Shown here: in pieces, positions 42,479 to 51,258 of the stretch | Numbering within the stretch: the first letter of the stretch is position 1 | Layout of the letters: every line of letters begins with the position of its first letter | Origin: AWTP1-13 sp041288195 | Lineage (GTDB): Bacteria > Pseudomonadota > Alphaproteobacteria > Rhizobiales > Hyphomicrobiaceae | Direction: 5' to 3' | DNA length: 64,000 bases | NCBI GenBank assembly: GCA_041288195.1 | Contig: JBGGME010000045.1 | Span: 6,865 to 70,864, forward strand | Translations under genes and position numbers: made by a program | Notes under the pieces: model-generated | Database searches by the model: none | What the model was told of the DNA's origin: nothing | The model's input: only the letters and a program-made list of their open reading frames with translations

Positions 42479-43258
42479 TCAGTACGCCCTATCCATACGG
42501 TAGTTGGCCTGTCGTGCCAACTGATCGAAGGTGAACACGGCAGGATCGTCACTCTTCCCAAACTTGCTAATGAACCGCTTCTTCTCTTCGAGATTCAAGA
42601 GGCCCCATCTACCAAGAATAACCGCATATTGAACCACAGGGTCCGCGGCGCCACCAAAACTTTCCCACATTTGTCGAAGACGTGTCTGGTCTCCGAAACG
42701 ATATCCAGAATTGCTGGTCTGCACACCGTCGTACAGCACCAATCCACATGCTCGGTCGATTAAGTCACGACAAAAGGTTAGCTTGTTTGCACCCAACCAT
42801 TCCCGCCAAGAGTCTATTTGTGTCAGAGCGGATTGTAGCCGCCGGGCGGGTGATAAGGCGCTCGTGAGTATAGGTTCATGGGCAGTCTCTATCTCGATGA
42901 GACGGACACCTGCCCCGCCTTGGCTAACCTGGACGATGGCGAAGTCCGCGACATATTTCGTTCCAATTTTCGGCTTTGCGATCAAGGCCAAGTCACCAGC
43001 ATCGTTCATTCCAAACAAGCCCATCAAGAAACCAGGACGCTGAATTAGAAACGTCTGTAGTTCCTCTTCCGGAGGATCTTTGGAGAGCACCGTACACAAT
43101 GCATAGAGGTCTTGCGCATTAGGCGGCTGGCAACGGAGTCCGGTGGCTTCGAAATAGAGATCGGTACCCAGAGGGAGAATTGACTCGAGAATCTCCTGCG
43201 CCGCTGGTGACAGCGCCTCTAAGGTCTGGCTCTTCTCTTCCTCCTGCTTGATTGGCAT
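42479..43258 (-). CDS. Shedu-like (DUF4263) nuclease-family protein
   Basis: A 259-residue protein whose core resembles the Shedu/DUF4263 defence nucleases. EEELQTFLIQRPGFL is followed by VADFAIVQVSQGG and VRLIEIETAHEPIL, then RLQSALTQIDSWREWL. The Asp in ADF and the IEIE glutamates are the probable PD-(D/E)xK metal site, with the usual lysine position changed. Family members of this type block phage growth; that role is inferred. The bases are far less GC-rich than neighbours, indicating transfer. It lies only 7 bp after mutY, perhaps using that transcript. No partner defence gene is present. Confidence 0.75.
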   Translation of the reverse strand: MPIKQEEEKSQTLEALSPAAQEILESILPLGTDLYFEATGLRCQPPNAQDLYALCTVLSKDPPEEELQTFLIQRPGFLMGLFGMNDAGDLALIAKPKIGTKYVADFAIVQVSQGGAGVRLIEIETAHEPILTSALSPARRLQSALTQIDSWREWLGANKLTFCRDLIDRACGLVLYDGVQTSNSGYRFGDQTRLRQMWESFGGAADPVVQYAVILGRWGLLNLEEKKRFISKFGKSDDPAVFTFDQLARQANYRMDRAY

Positions 43259-43265
43259 GGACGCC

Positions 43266-44372
43266 TCACATCTCGCGCAGGCCGTGCGCGATGATCTTGC
43301 GCATGACGCTCGGCAGGGCGACGCGGTCGAGGTCGCGGCGGGGGACCCATTCGCAGCGCTGCGGATCGGCCCAGAAGGTGAGCGCCGCGTCGATCCCCAC
43401 CAGTGAGCGATAGACCAGCGACTCGAGCTTGAAGTGCGTGAAGGTGTGGCTCACCACCCCCGGCACCCCCCACCATTCCGCCCGCACCGGCGCTCCCCGC
43501 ATCGCCTCGTCGAGCGGGGGCAGCGTCTCCGCCCATTCGGTGGAGGGCACCTCCAGCATGCCGCCGAGCAGGCCCGCCTCGGGGCGCCGCCGGAGCAGCA
43601 CCGCGCCGTCCTCGCGCAAGGTGAGGAAGGCGAGCCCGACGCGCACGGGACGCTCGGGCCGCGCCGCCCTCGCCGGCAGCGCGCTCTCGAGTCCGCGGGC
43701 ATAGGCTGCGCAGTCGCCCTGCAGCGGGCACATCAGGCACGAGGGTCGCTTGGGCGTGCACAGCCCGGCGCCGAGGTCCATCAGCGCCTGCGCGAAATCG
43801 CCCGCGCGCCGGGCCGGCGTCAGCGTGGCGGCGAGTCGCCTGATCTCGGGCTTGGCGGCGGGCAGGGGTGTCGCCACCGCGAACAACCGGGCGACCACGC
43901 GCTCGATGTTGCCGTCCACAGGCGTGGCGCGCGCGCCGAAGGCGATGGCTGCGATCGCCGCCGCCGTGTAGGGGCCGATGCCCGGCAGCGCGCGAAGGCC
44001 CTCCTCCGTTTCCGGAAAGCGGCCGCCCAGCTCGCCGGCGACGACCTTGGCGCACTTGTGCAGGTTCCGCGCGCGGCTGTAGTAGCCGAGCCCCGCCCAG
44101 GCCGCGAGCACATCGTCCAGCGACGCCTCGGCCAGCGCCTCCACGTTCGGCCAGCGCGCCAGGAATGCCTCGTAGAAGGGGATGACCGCCTTGACCGTGG
44201 TCTGCTGCAGCATCACCTCGGACAGCCACACCCGGTATGGGTCGGGCGTCCTGCCCTTGCGCGCCCGCCACGGCAGGTCGCGCCGCTCGCTGTCGTACCA
44301 ATAGAGCAGGGCCGCCGCGGCCTGTGGGCCCGCGAACCTGAATTGCAGTTGCTTTCTCGCCACACTTGGCAT
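43266..44372 (-). CDS. mutY: A/G-specific adenine DNA glycosylase
   Basis: Removes adenine mispaired with 8-oxoguanine. The 368-residue protein has the catalytic Glu in LSEVMLQQTTV (residues about 50), the HhH region LPGIGPYTAAAIAAIAFG and catalytic Asp in TPVDGNIERV. The 4Fe-4S ligands CTPKRPSCLMCPLQGDC follow (spacing 6, 2, 5). The C-terminal NUDIX-like domain follows. Divergent to the DUF721 gene, as in many alphaproteobacteria. Confidence 0.97.
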   Translation of the reverse strand: MPSVARKQLQFRFAGPQAAAALLYWYDSERRDLPWRARKGRTPDPYRVWLSEVMLQQTTVKAVIPFYEAFLARWPNVEALAEASLDDVLAAWAGLGYYSRARNLHKCAKVVAGELGGRFPETEEGLRALPGIGPYTAAAIAAIAFGARATPVDGNIERVVARLFAVATPLPAAKPEIRRLAATLTPARRAGDFAQALMDLGAGLCTPKRPSCLMCPLQGDCAAYARGLESALPARAARPERPVRVGLAFLTLREDGAVLLRRRPEAGLLGGMLEVPSTEWAETLPPLDEAMRGAPVRAEWWGVPGVVSHTFTHFKLESLVYRSLVGIDAALTFWADPQRCEWVPRRDLDRVALPSVMRKIIAHGLREM

Positions 44373-44489
44373 GGGCCTGCAGGGCCTCGTTCCGGCCGCA
44401 GCACGAATCGTCTACGCGATGGTAGGCGCGGCGCAGTCGCGTGGGAACCGGACTCCGAGGTCCGCTGCGCGAGTGTTGGGGAGCAAATC

Positions 44490-45077
44490 GTGAACTCACC
44501 GCCGAAGCCTGGCGCACAACGTCCGCGCGAGACCGTTGCATTTGCACGCAAGCGCCCCAATCCGCTGTTCGGGGTCAAGGTCGTGGGCAGCTTCCTGCCG
44601 GGACTCACCCGCAAAGCCTTCGAGAAATACGGGTTTTCCACGGCCACCCTGATCACGGACTGGGCAGCCATCGCTGGCGCCGAGCTTGCGGCCTATTCCG
44701 TTCCCGAGCGCCTGAAATGGCCGCACAGGCCCGAGCGTACCGAGGAGGATGCCGCGCCGACCGCCCGGCGCGATACCAAGGCCCGCCAGGGGGCCACGCT
44801 GGTGCTGAGGGTCGATGGCGCCCGGGCGCTGGACGTGCAGTACAAGGCCGGCCAGATCATCGAGCGCATCAACGCGTATTTCGGCTACGCCGCCGTCGCC
44901 CAGCTCAGAATCATCCAGGCGCCGATCGGTGCCGCCTCTTCCGCGATCCCGCCTGCGGCAACCAAGCCGGCCGAGCCGCTGACGCGGGAAGTGGCCCATA
45001 TCGCCGATCCCGGCCTGCGCGAAGCGCTCGCCCGCCTCGGCGCCAACGTCCAGTCGAGCGCCCGCGCCGGCCGCTGA
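44490..45077 (+). CDS. DUF721 (DciA-like) protein
   Basis: Probably involved in replicative-helicase handling, as DciA relatives are; the DUF721 core is seen in TLITDWAAIAGAELAAYSVPERLKW (residues about 52-76) and in LVLRVDGARALDVQYKAGQIIERINAYFGYAAVAQLRII in pieces. The 195-residue product starts at GTG 44490, preceded by TTGGGGAG. The tail is Ala/Pro-rich. The frame is open far upstream, but that part is antisense to mutY. It is located between mutY and dsbA. Confidence 0.88.
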   Translation: MNSPPKPGAQRPRETVAFARKRPNPLFGVKVVGSFLPGLTRKAFEKYGFSTATLITDWAAIAGAELAAYSVPERLKWPHRPERTEEDAAPTARRDTKARQGATLVLRVDGARALDVQYKAGQIIERINAYFGYAAVAQLRIIQAPIGAASSAIPPAATKPAEPLTREVAHIADPGLREALARLGANVQSSARAGR

Positions 45078-45211
45078 CGCGGCTGCCCAGGCCGCTCCTC
45101 ACGCCAATTTGCCTTATTCGGCACCGAACCTATGTTATCTGCTTGGGAAATGCCGAAGCAGCGCCCGCAAGCGCTGGGCCGCAACCGAACCAGACGAGGA
45201 CCCGACCTGCC

Positions 45212-45901
45212 GTGACCGACCGAGCGACCATCCTCTCGCGCCGCCACCTGCTGCAACTGACCGCGGGCGCGGCCGCACTCGGCCTTGCCGCGTCCTGGGG
45301 CCAGGGATCGCCCGCACACGCACAGCGCAAGAAGGCAGGCCCCACCGAGGTGTCGGCCGAGGAGCTGTTGAAGCCGGGCCCGCTGCCCGACCTCGTGCTC
45401 GGCAAGGACGACGCACCCATCACTGTGGTCGAGTACGCCTCCATGACCTGCGGCCACTGCGCCAACTTCCACAACACCGTGTTCCCGGTACTCAAGGAAA
45501 AGTACATCGACACCGGCAAGGTGCGCTTCATCATGCGCGAGTTCCCGCTCGACAACCTGGCGGCGGGCGCCTCGATGCTGGCGCGCTGCGCGGGCGGCGA
45601 CAAGACCTTCCCGCTGATCGGCGCGCTGTTCCACACCCAGGAGACCTGGGCCTTCGTGCGCGGCGACCCGCGCCCTGAGCTCTTCAAGGTGGCCAAGCAG
45701 GCGGGCTTCACCCAGGAGAGCTTCGACAAGTGCCTGGCCGACCAGAAGCTTCTCGATGACATTTCCGCCGTGCGCACGCGCGGCACCGAGCAGTTCGGCG
45801 TGAACTCGACGCCGACCTTCTTCATCAACGGCAAGAAGATGACGAGCGGCCCGTCGGTCGAGGAGTTCGACAAGGCGTTCGGCGCCATCCTGAAGAGCTA
45901 G
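45212..45901 (+). CDS. DsbA-family thiol oxidoreductase with Tat-type signal
   Basis: Periplasmic thioredoxin-fold protein, 229 residues from GTG 45212. A twin-arginine motif SRRHLLQ precedes the hydrophobic stretch, ending near AHAQ (residue about 37). The active site TCGHC (about residue 80) and the cis-proline loop NSTPTFFINGK are intact. The next gene encodes a similar protein with a lipobox. Membership of the disulfide oxidoreductase/isomerase group is clear; direction of activity is not. Confidence 0.93.
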   Translation: MTDRATILSRRHLLQLTAGAAALGLAASWGQGSPAHAQRKKAGPTEVSAEELLKPGPLPDLVLGKDDAPITVVEYASMTCGHCANFHNTVFPVLKEKYIDTGKVRFIMREFPLDNLAAGASMLARCAGGDKTFPLIGALFHTQETWAFVRGDPRPELFKVAKQAGFTQESFDKCLADQKLLDDISAVRTRGTEQFGVNSTPTFFINGKKMTSGPSVEEFDKAFGAILKS

Positions 45902-45919
45902 AACGAGAGCGAGGGCTGC

Positions 45920-46732
45920 TTGCCGGGACGTCCGAGCCTTCAGCCTTCCCTGTTGGCCTTGCTGCTGGCGGCGCTCGTTGCGGGCTGCTCGGGAGAGGGG
46001 CTGCCGAGCCTCAGCCTTCCGACCTCGCAGGCCACCGCGCCCGCGAGCACGGCGTCCCTGCCGGGCGGCACGACCGCCGACACGCCGGGCTACAACCCCT
46101 TCAGCGAGGCACCGCCCGCCGCCGTCGGCCGCCGCGAGGTGATTGCAAACCCGTCGCTGGGCGAGGTTCTCAAGACAGGCGAGCTGCCTGAGATGGCGCT
46201 CGGCCGCGCCGACGCGCCGGTGACCATCATCAAATACGCGTCGATGACGTGCCCCTACTGCCGCCAGTTCCAGCGCGACACGTTCCCGGTGCTCAAGCGC
46301 GAGTACATCGACACCGGCAAGGTGCGCTACATCCTGCGCGAGTTCCCGATCGGCCATCAGTCGGGGCTCGCCACCATCGCGCTCAGATGCGCGCCGGCGG
46401 ACAAGCATTTCGCTCTCTACGGCAAGCTGATGGAGCAGCAGCAGAGCTGGGTGAGCCAGGAGGTACGCCCCGACCCCATCTTCAAGGTTGCGGCACAGGT
46501 GGGGATGACGCGCGCGCAGTTTGACAGCTGCCGACAGAATCGCGGCATGATCAACGCGCTCAATCAAGTCAAGGAACGCGGGCGCACGCTGGGGGTGATC
46601 GGCACACCCAATTTCTTCGTCGACGGCAAGCTGGTGAAGACGGTGATCGGCATCAAGGAGATCCGCGAGATGGTGGACCCCATCCTCGCGAGCCGCGTCG
46701 CCGCAACCGGCGCCGCCGCCAAGGCCCGCTGA
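45920..46732 (+). CDS. DsbA-family thiol oxidoreductase lipoprotein
   Basis: Second DsbA-type protein, 270 residues from TTG 45920. The signal LLALLLAALVAGC has a lipobox, so the protein should be anchored to a membrane by lipidation of Cys-23. A Ser/Thr/Pro-rich linker of about 60 residues leads to the thioredoxin domain. That domain has MTCPYCRQF (CPYC, residues about 112) and cis-proline TPNFFVDGK. It shares KREYIDTGKVR-type blocks with its neighbour, indicating tandem duplication. It lies 18 bp after the first copy. Confidence 0.93.
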   Translation: MPGRPSLQPSLLALLLAALVAGCSGEGLPSLSLPTSQATAPASTASLPGGTTADTPGYNPFSEAPPAAVGRREVIANPSLGEVLKTGELPEMALGRADAPVTIIKYASMTCPYCRQFQRDTFPVLKREYIDTGKVRYILREFPIGHQSGLATIALRCAPADKHFALYGKLMEQQQSWVSQEVRPDPIFKVAAQVGMTRAQFDSCRQNRGMINALNQVKERGRTLGVIGTPNFFVDGKLVKTVIGIKEIREMVDPILASRVAATGAAAKAR

Positions 46733-46758
46733 GTCGCGTTGCGGTCGATCCGCGCGCC

Positions 46759-46857
46759 GTCATCCCGGGATTTATTCCCGGGATCCATCGGGCCACACAC
46801 GACCGCCCGAATGGTGCATGCGGGTCGCTGGATACCGGGGACGAGCCCCGGTATGAC
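46759..46857. repeat. GTCATCCCGGG-family palindromic repeat with hairpin
   Basis: Outer arms GTCATCCCGG (46759-46768) and CCGGTATGAC (46848-46857) are inverted with one mismatch. Inside, ATCCCGGGA (46762-46770) pairs perfectly with TCCCGGGAT (46776-46784) around the 5-nt loop TTTAT, a stable hairpin 30 bp after the dsbA-like stop. It sits between the second DsbA gene and smc. Confidence 0.85.
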
Positions 46858-46883
46858 ACCTGAGTTCGAGGGACGTACAGCGC

Positions 46884-49800
46884 ATGCACATCAACCGGCT
46901 CCGGCTCCTTGGCTTCAAGTCGTTCGTCGAGCCGACCGAGCTCGTGGTCGAGCGGGGCCTGACGGGCGTGGTCGGGCCCAACGGCTGCGGCAAGTCGAAC
47001 CTGCTCGAGGCGCTGCGCTGGGTGATGGGCGAGACCTCGCACAAGAGCATGCGCGCGGCTGCCATGGACGACGTGATCTTCTCCGGCACGGCGATCAGGC
47101 CCGCCCGCAACATGGCGGAAGTGACGATCTTCATCGACAACTCCGCGCGCCAGGCGCCCTCCGAGTTCAATGGCAACGACATGCTGGAGGTGACGCGCCG
47201 CATCGAGCGCGAGGCGGGCTCGGCCTACCGCATCAACGGCCGCGAGGTGCGCGCCCGCGACGTGCGCATCCTGTTCGAGGACGCAGCCACCGGCGCGCGC
47301 TCGCCGGCGCTGGTGCGCCAGGGGCAGATCGGCGAGCTGGTCAATGCCAAGCCCGAGCAGCGCCGCCGCATCCTCGAGGATGCTGCCGGCATCGCCGGCC
47401 TGCACAGCCGCCGCCACGAGGCCGAGCTGCGCCTCAGGGCCGCCGAGGGCAACCTCTCCCGCATCAGCGACATCCTGGGCCAGCTCTCCTCGCAGATCGA
47501 AAGCCTGAAGCGGCAGGCCCGCGCGGCGCGGCGGTACAAGGAGATATCGGCCGAGATCCGCAAGCTCGACGCCATAGTCTTCCACCTGCGCTGGCAGGAG
47601 GCCCAGTCGCAGGTCGACAGCGAGGAGGCCGAGCTTGCCGCCGCGCTGGAGAAGGTGGGCCGCGCTACCGAGGCCGAGGCCAAGGCGATCAGGGCCGAGG
47701 CGGAGGCTGCCGACAGGCTGCCGCCCTTGCGCGAGGCCGAGGCCGCCAAGGGCGCCGTCCTCGCCCGCTTCCGCATCGAGCAGGAGAACCTCGAGCGCGA
47801 GGCCAAGCGCACGGCCGAGCGCCAGCGCGAGCTCGCCGCCCGCGCGGAGCAGCTTGCCCGCGACAAGGCCCGCGAGCTGGCGCTGATAGCAGAGGCCAAG
47901 GAGACGATCGCCCGCCTCGACGCCGAGACGGCCTCGCTCGCCAACACCGCCCGCCTCGCCGCCGACTTCGAGCAGAAGGCGCTTGCCGCCCACGATGAGG
48001 CCGAGAGCACCCTCAAGAGTGCCGAAGCGCGCCTCACCTCGGTCACGACCGCCGTTGCCGAGGCGCGGGCCCGCCGTCAGAGCCTCGAGACGCAGAAGAA
48101 CGAGCGGCGCGAGCAGATCGCCAAGCTCGAGCGCCAACTCACCGCCCTCGACGTGCAGACCCGCGAGATCGTGGGCCGCGCGCCCGACGCCTCCAAGCTC
48201 AAGGCCGCCGCCGAGCTCGGCCAGCGCCTGATGGCCGAGATCGCCAACATCGAGACCGAGACGCTCGCCGCCGAGGAGGCCGTGCAGTCGGCTGCCGCCG
48301 ATTCCCGCTCCAAGAGTGACGCCGCCGCGCAGGCGAGCCTCGCCGCAGGCCAGCTCACGACCGAGGTGGAGACGCTCGCCAAGCTGCTCACCCCGGCAGG
48401 CGATGCCGCCCTGCCGCCGGTGCTCGACCAGATCAAGGTGGAGGCGGGCTACGAGATGGCGCTCGCCGCCGCGCTCGGCGACGACCTCGATGCGCCGCTC
48501 TCGGGCGAGGCGCCGCGGCACTGGCGCTTGAATGCCGCCCCGGACAAGGACCCGGCGCTGCCTGCCGACGTCGAGCCGCTCGGCCCCCACGTCGAGGGCC
48601 CGCCGGAGCTGACCCGACGCCTGGCCCAGATCGGTGTCGTCGCCGCCGCGGACGGCGCCCGGCTGCAGCGCGAGCTGAAGACCGGCCAGCGTCTCGTCTC
48701 CGTCGAAGGCCACCTGTGGCGCTGGGACGGCTTCATCGCCGCAGCCCAAGTATCCACGGCTGCCGCCACGCGGCTTGCCGAGCGCAGCCGGCTCGGCGCG
48801 CTCGCCCGTGAGGAGGAGGCCACACGTGCCGCCGCCGAGGCGGCGCGCAACGAATCAGATGCCGCTGCCGAGCTGCTCGCCGCCACCCAGTCCGAGGAGA
48901 AGCGTCTGCGGCAGCTGTGGCGCGAGGCGCAGGGCAAGATGGCCCAGACCCGCGACGTGCTGACCGCCATGGAGCGGCAGGCGCGCGAGACCGAGGCCAA
49001 GATCGCCGCCGTGTCGGACGCGAGGGGCCGCGCCGAGGAGGCGCTGGTGGAGTCGCACGAGCTGCTCGGCCAGACCGAGGCTGCGCTGGCAGCGCTCTCC
49101 GGCACGGATGCGCTGGAGGCGGACTTGGCGGCCACCCAGGCGCAGACCGCCTCGCTGCGCTCCCGCGTCACCGAGTCCCGCACCGAGCTCATCACGCTCG
49201 AGCGCGAGCATCGTGCCCGCACCGAGCGCAGCGCCGCCATCGCTCTCGAGCACGAGCGCTGGAAGACGCGCTCGGCCGGCGCCGAGCAGCAGATCGCGAC
49301 CCTGGCGGAGCGCAGCGGCGAGGCCGAGACCGAGATCGCCAAGCTCGCCGGGCTGCCGGCCCAGATCGAGGAGCAGCGCCAGAAGCTCATGAGCGAGCTT
49401 GCCGCCGCCGAGCTGAGCCGCCAAGCGGCCGCCGACGAGCTTGCCGCCGCCGACACCGCCCAGCGCCAGGCAGGCCAGGAGCTGCGCGCCGCCCAGGCCG
49501 CCGTCGCCGACGAGCGCGAGGCCCGCGCCCGCACCGAGGCCAGGCTCGAGAATGCGCGGGCACGCCGGTCCGAGGAGGCGCGCCGCATCCGCGAGCAGCT
49601 GAGCTGTGCACCCGATGCCTGCCTCGGGCTTGCCGGCCTCGCCGAGCGCGCCGAGCTGCCCTCCCTCGAAAGCGCGGACAGCCAGCTCACCAAGCTCAAG
49701 GCCGACCGCGAGCGTCTGGGCGGCGTCAACCTGCAGGCCGACGATGATCTCACCGGCCTCAGCCAGCAGTTCGAAGGCCTCGACAAGGAGAAGAGCGACG

Positions 49801-50342
49801 TCGAGGCCGCGATCGCCAAGCTGCGCGCGGGCATCGGCCAGATCAACGGCGAGGGCCGCACCCGCCTGCAGGCAGCCTTCGATTCCGTCAACGCCCACTT
49901 CCAGAACCTGTTCGCGACGCTGTTTGGCGGCGGCGAGGCCCGGCTCGAGATGATCGAGGGCGAGGACCCGCTGGAGGGCGGCCTGGAGATCGTCGCCAAG
50001 CCGCCCGGCAAGAAGCCGGCGACTCTCTCCCTGCTGTCGGGCGGCGAGCAATCGCTGACGGCGCTGGCGCTGATCTTCGCGGTGTTCCTGACCAACCCGT
50101 CGCCGATCTGCGTGCTCGACGAGGTCGACGCGCCGCTCGACGACGCCAACGTCGACCGCTTCTGCACGCTGATGGAGAAGATGGCGGCCGACACCGCCAC
50201 CCGCTTCCTCGTCATCACCCACCACCCCATGACCATGGCGCGCATGAACCGCCTGTTCGGCGTCACCATGGGCGAGAAGGGCGTGAGCCAGCTCGTCTCC
50301 GTCGACCTGGAGACAGCGCAGAAGTTCACCGTCGCGGCTTGA
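46884..50342 (+). CDS. smc: chromosome segregation protein SMC
   Basis: Large ATPase for chromosome compaction and segregation, 1152 residues. Walker A GPNGCGKSN is at about residues 32-40. Two long coiled-coil arms (about 170-500 and 640-1000), rich in Ala, Glu and Arg, flank a hinge region at about 505-620. The C-terminal head has the signature LSGGEQSLTALAL (about 1050) and Walker B VLDEVDAPLDDANV. Length and layout are normal for the family. GAGGGAC precedes the ATG. No scpA or scpB is in the window. Confidence 0.97.
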   Translation: MHINRLRLLGFKSFVEPTELVVERGLTGVVGPNGCGKSNLLEALRWVMGETSHKSMRAAAMDDVIFSGTAIRPARNMAEVTIFIDNSARQAPSEFNGNDMLEVTRRIEREAGSAYRINGREVRARDVRILFEDAATGARSPALVRQGQIGELVNAKPEQRRRILEDAAGIAGLHSRRHEAELRLRAAEGNLSRISDILGQLSSQIESLKRQARAARRYKEISAEIRKLDAIVFHLRWQEAQSQVDSEEAELAAALEKVGRATEAEAKAIRAEAEAADRLPPLREAEAAKGAVLARFRIEQENLEREAKRTAERQRELAARAEQLARDKARELALIAEAKETIARLDAETASLANTARLAADFEQKALAAHDEAESTLKSAEARLTSVTTAVAEARARRQSLETQKNERREQIAKLERQLTALDVQTREIVGRAPDASKLKAAAELGQRLMAEIANIETETLAAEEAVQSAAADSRSKSDAAAQASLAAGQLTTEVETLAKLLTPAGDAALPPVLDQIKVEAGYEMALAAALGDDLDAPLSGEAPRHWRLNAAPDKDPALPADVEPLGPHVEGPPELTRRLAQIGVVAAADGARLQRELKTGQRLVSVEGHLWRWDGFIAAAQVSTAAATRLAERSRLGALAREEEATRAAAEAARNESDAAAELLAATQSEEKRLRQLWREAQGKMAQTRDVLTAMERQARETEAKIAAVSDARGRAEEALVESHELLGQTEAALAALSGTDALEADLAATQAQTASLRSRVTESRTELITLEREHRARTERSAAIALEHERWKTRSAGAEQQIATLAERSGEAETEIAKLAGLPAQIEEQRQKLMSELAAAELSRQAAADELAAADTAQRQAGQELRAAQAAVADEREARARTEARLENARARRSEEARRIREQLSCAPDACLGLAGLAERAELPSLESADSQLTKLKADRERLGGVNLQADDDLTGLSQQFEGLDKEKSDVEAAIAKLRAGIGQINGEGRTRLQAAFDSVNAHFQNLFATLFGGGEARLEMIEGEDPLEGGLEIVAKPPGKKPATLSLLSGGEQSLTALALIFAVFLTNPSPICVLDEVDAPLDDANVDRFCTLMEKMAADTATRFLVITHHPMTMARMNRLFGVTMGEKGVSQLVSVDLETAQKFTVAA

Positions 50343-50351
50343 GGGGAGTCC

Positions 50352-50427
50352 CCTCTCCCCGCGTGCCCTCGGGCTCCCCACACGTGAGCACTGGGGCACA
50401 GCTGACCCGAGGGCGTGCGGGGAGAGG
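50352..50427. repeat. large inverted repeat after smc
   Basis: CCTCTCCCCGC...CCCTCGGG (50352-50373) and CCCGAGGG...GCGGGGAGAGG (50406-50427) pair along 20 of 22 bases, with a central 2-nt mismatch and a 32-nt loop. It fills the gap between smc and the HAD gene, and the RNA could form a strong stem. No T-run follows. Confidence 0.75.
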
Positions 50428-50442
50428 GAGGATCGTGTAGGT

Positions 50443-51135
50443 ATGGACGTCCTCGTCGATCTCGATGGCACGCTGGTGGACCCGAAGCCGGGGCTGATCG
50501 GCTCGTTCCAGTACGCCTTGCGACGCCTCGGTGCGCCGGTACCGCCGGCAGACGAGCTGACCTGGGTGATCGGCCCGCCGTTGCGCGTCTCCTTCCCCAA
50601 GGTGCTTGGCGACGCCATGCGGACGGAAGAGGCGCTGGCCCACTACCGCGAGCACTACCGCAACGGCGCCATGTACGACGCCATCGTGTACGATGGCATT
50701 GTCGAGGCCCTCGAACGCCTTTCCGCATCAGGCTGCCGCCTGATCGTGGCAACGTCGAAGCCTCACGCCTTCGCGCGGCCGATCCTCGAGCGCCTGGGTC
50801 TGGCCCGCCATTTCGCCGCCGCCCACGGCCCCGAGCTCGACGGCACCAACGACCACAAGGCCGACCTGATCGCTCACATCATCGCCCGCGAGGGCATCGA
50901 CCCAGCGCGGGCCGTCATGATCGGCGACCGCGAGTTCGACGTGATCGCGGCGGCCCGCAACGGCATTCCCGCCATCGGCGTCACCTGGGGTTACGGCAGC
51001 GCGGAGGAGCTGAGCTCGGCCGGCGCCGTCGCCCTTTGCGATCGCCCGTCGGAGCTGCCCGAGACGGTGCTGGCGCGGGCCTTGGGGTCGGACCCTATGG
51101 CGCCGTCGAGATCCGAAGGGAGCGGGGTGCGATAG
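50443..51135 (+). CDS. HAD-family phosphatase, phosphoglycolate-phosphatase-like
   Basis: Cytoplasmic HAD hydrolase of 230 residues. Motif I VDLDGTLVDPK holds the nucleophile Asp at about residue 6 and acid-base Asp at about 8. Motif II is the Ser/Thr in VATSKPH (about 104), the lysine is in NDHKADLI, and motif IV is GDREFDV (about 166). The cap is the gph/pyrophosphatase type. The last 18 residues (GSDPMAPSRSEGSGVR) are encoded inside a palindromic repeat and look like an appended, probably non-functional tail. Confidence 0.92.
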   Translation: MDVLVDLDGTLVDPKPGLIGSFQYALRRLGAPVPPADELTWVIGPPLRVSFPKVLGDAMRTEEALAHYREHYRNGAMYDAIVYDGIVEALERLSASGCRLIVATSKPHAFARPILERLGLARHFAAAHGPELDGTNDHKADLIAHIIAREGIDPARAVMIGDREFDVIAAARNGIPAIGVTWGYGSAEELSSAGAVALCDRPSELPETVLARALGSDPMAPSRSEGSGVR

Positions 51136-51148
51136 GGGTCTGACCCCA
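51083..51148. repeat. GGGGTC-GACCCC palindromic repeat overlapping the 3' end of the HAD gene
   Basis: TGGGGTCGGACCCTAT (51083-51098) and ATAGGGGTCTGACCCCA (51132-51148) are inverted with one mismatch and one bulge. Each arm is itself a palindrome. The HAD stop codon TAG (51133-51135) lies in the second arm. Confidence 0.75.
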
Positions 51149-51258
51149 TATCCACGGCCGGCATCGTCAATCTGCCATCGTGCAGCCCTATACTCGCACT
51201 AGCCATATCTCGGCTGGCCATTGCAGCGCGACGCGACGAGTAAAACGGGGGGGCGGTC

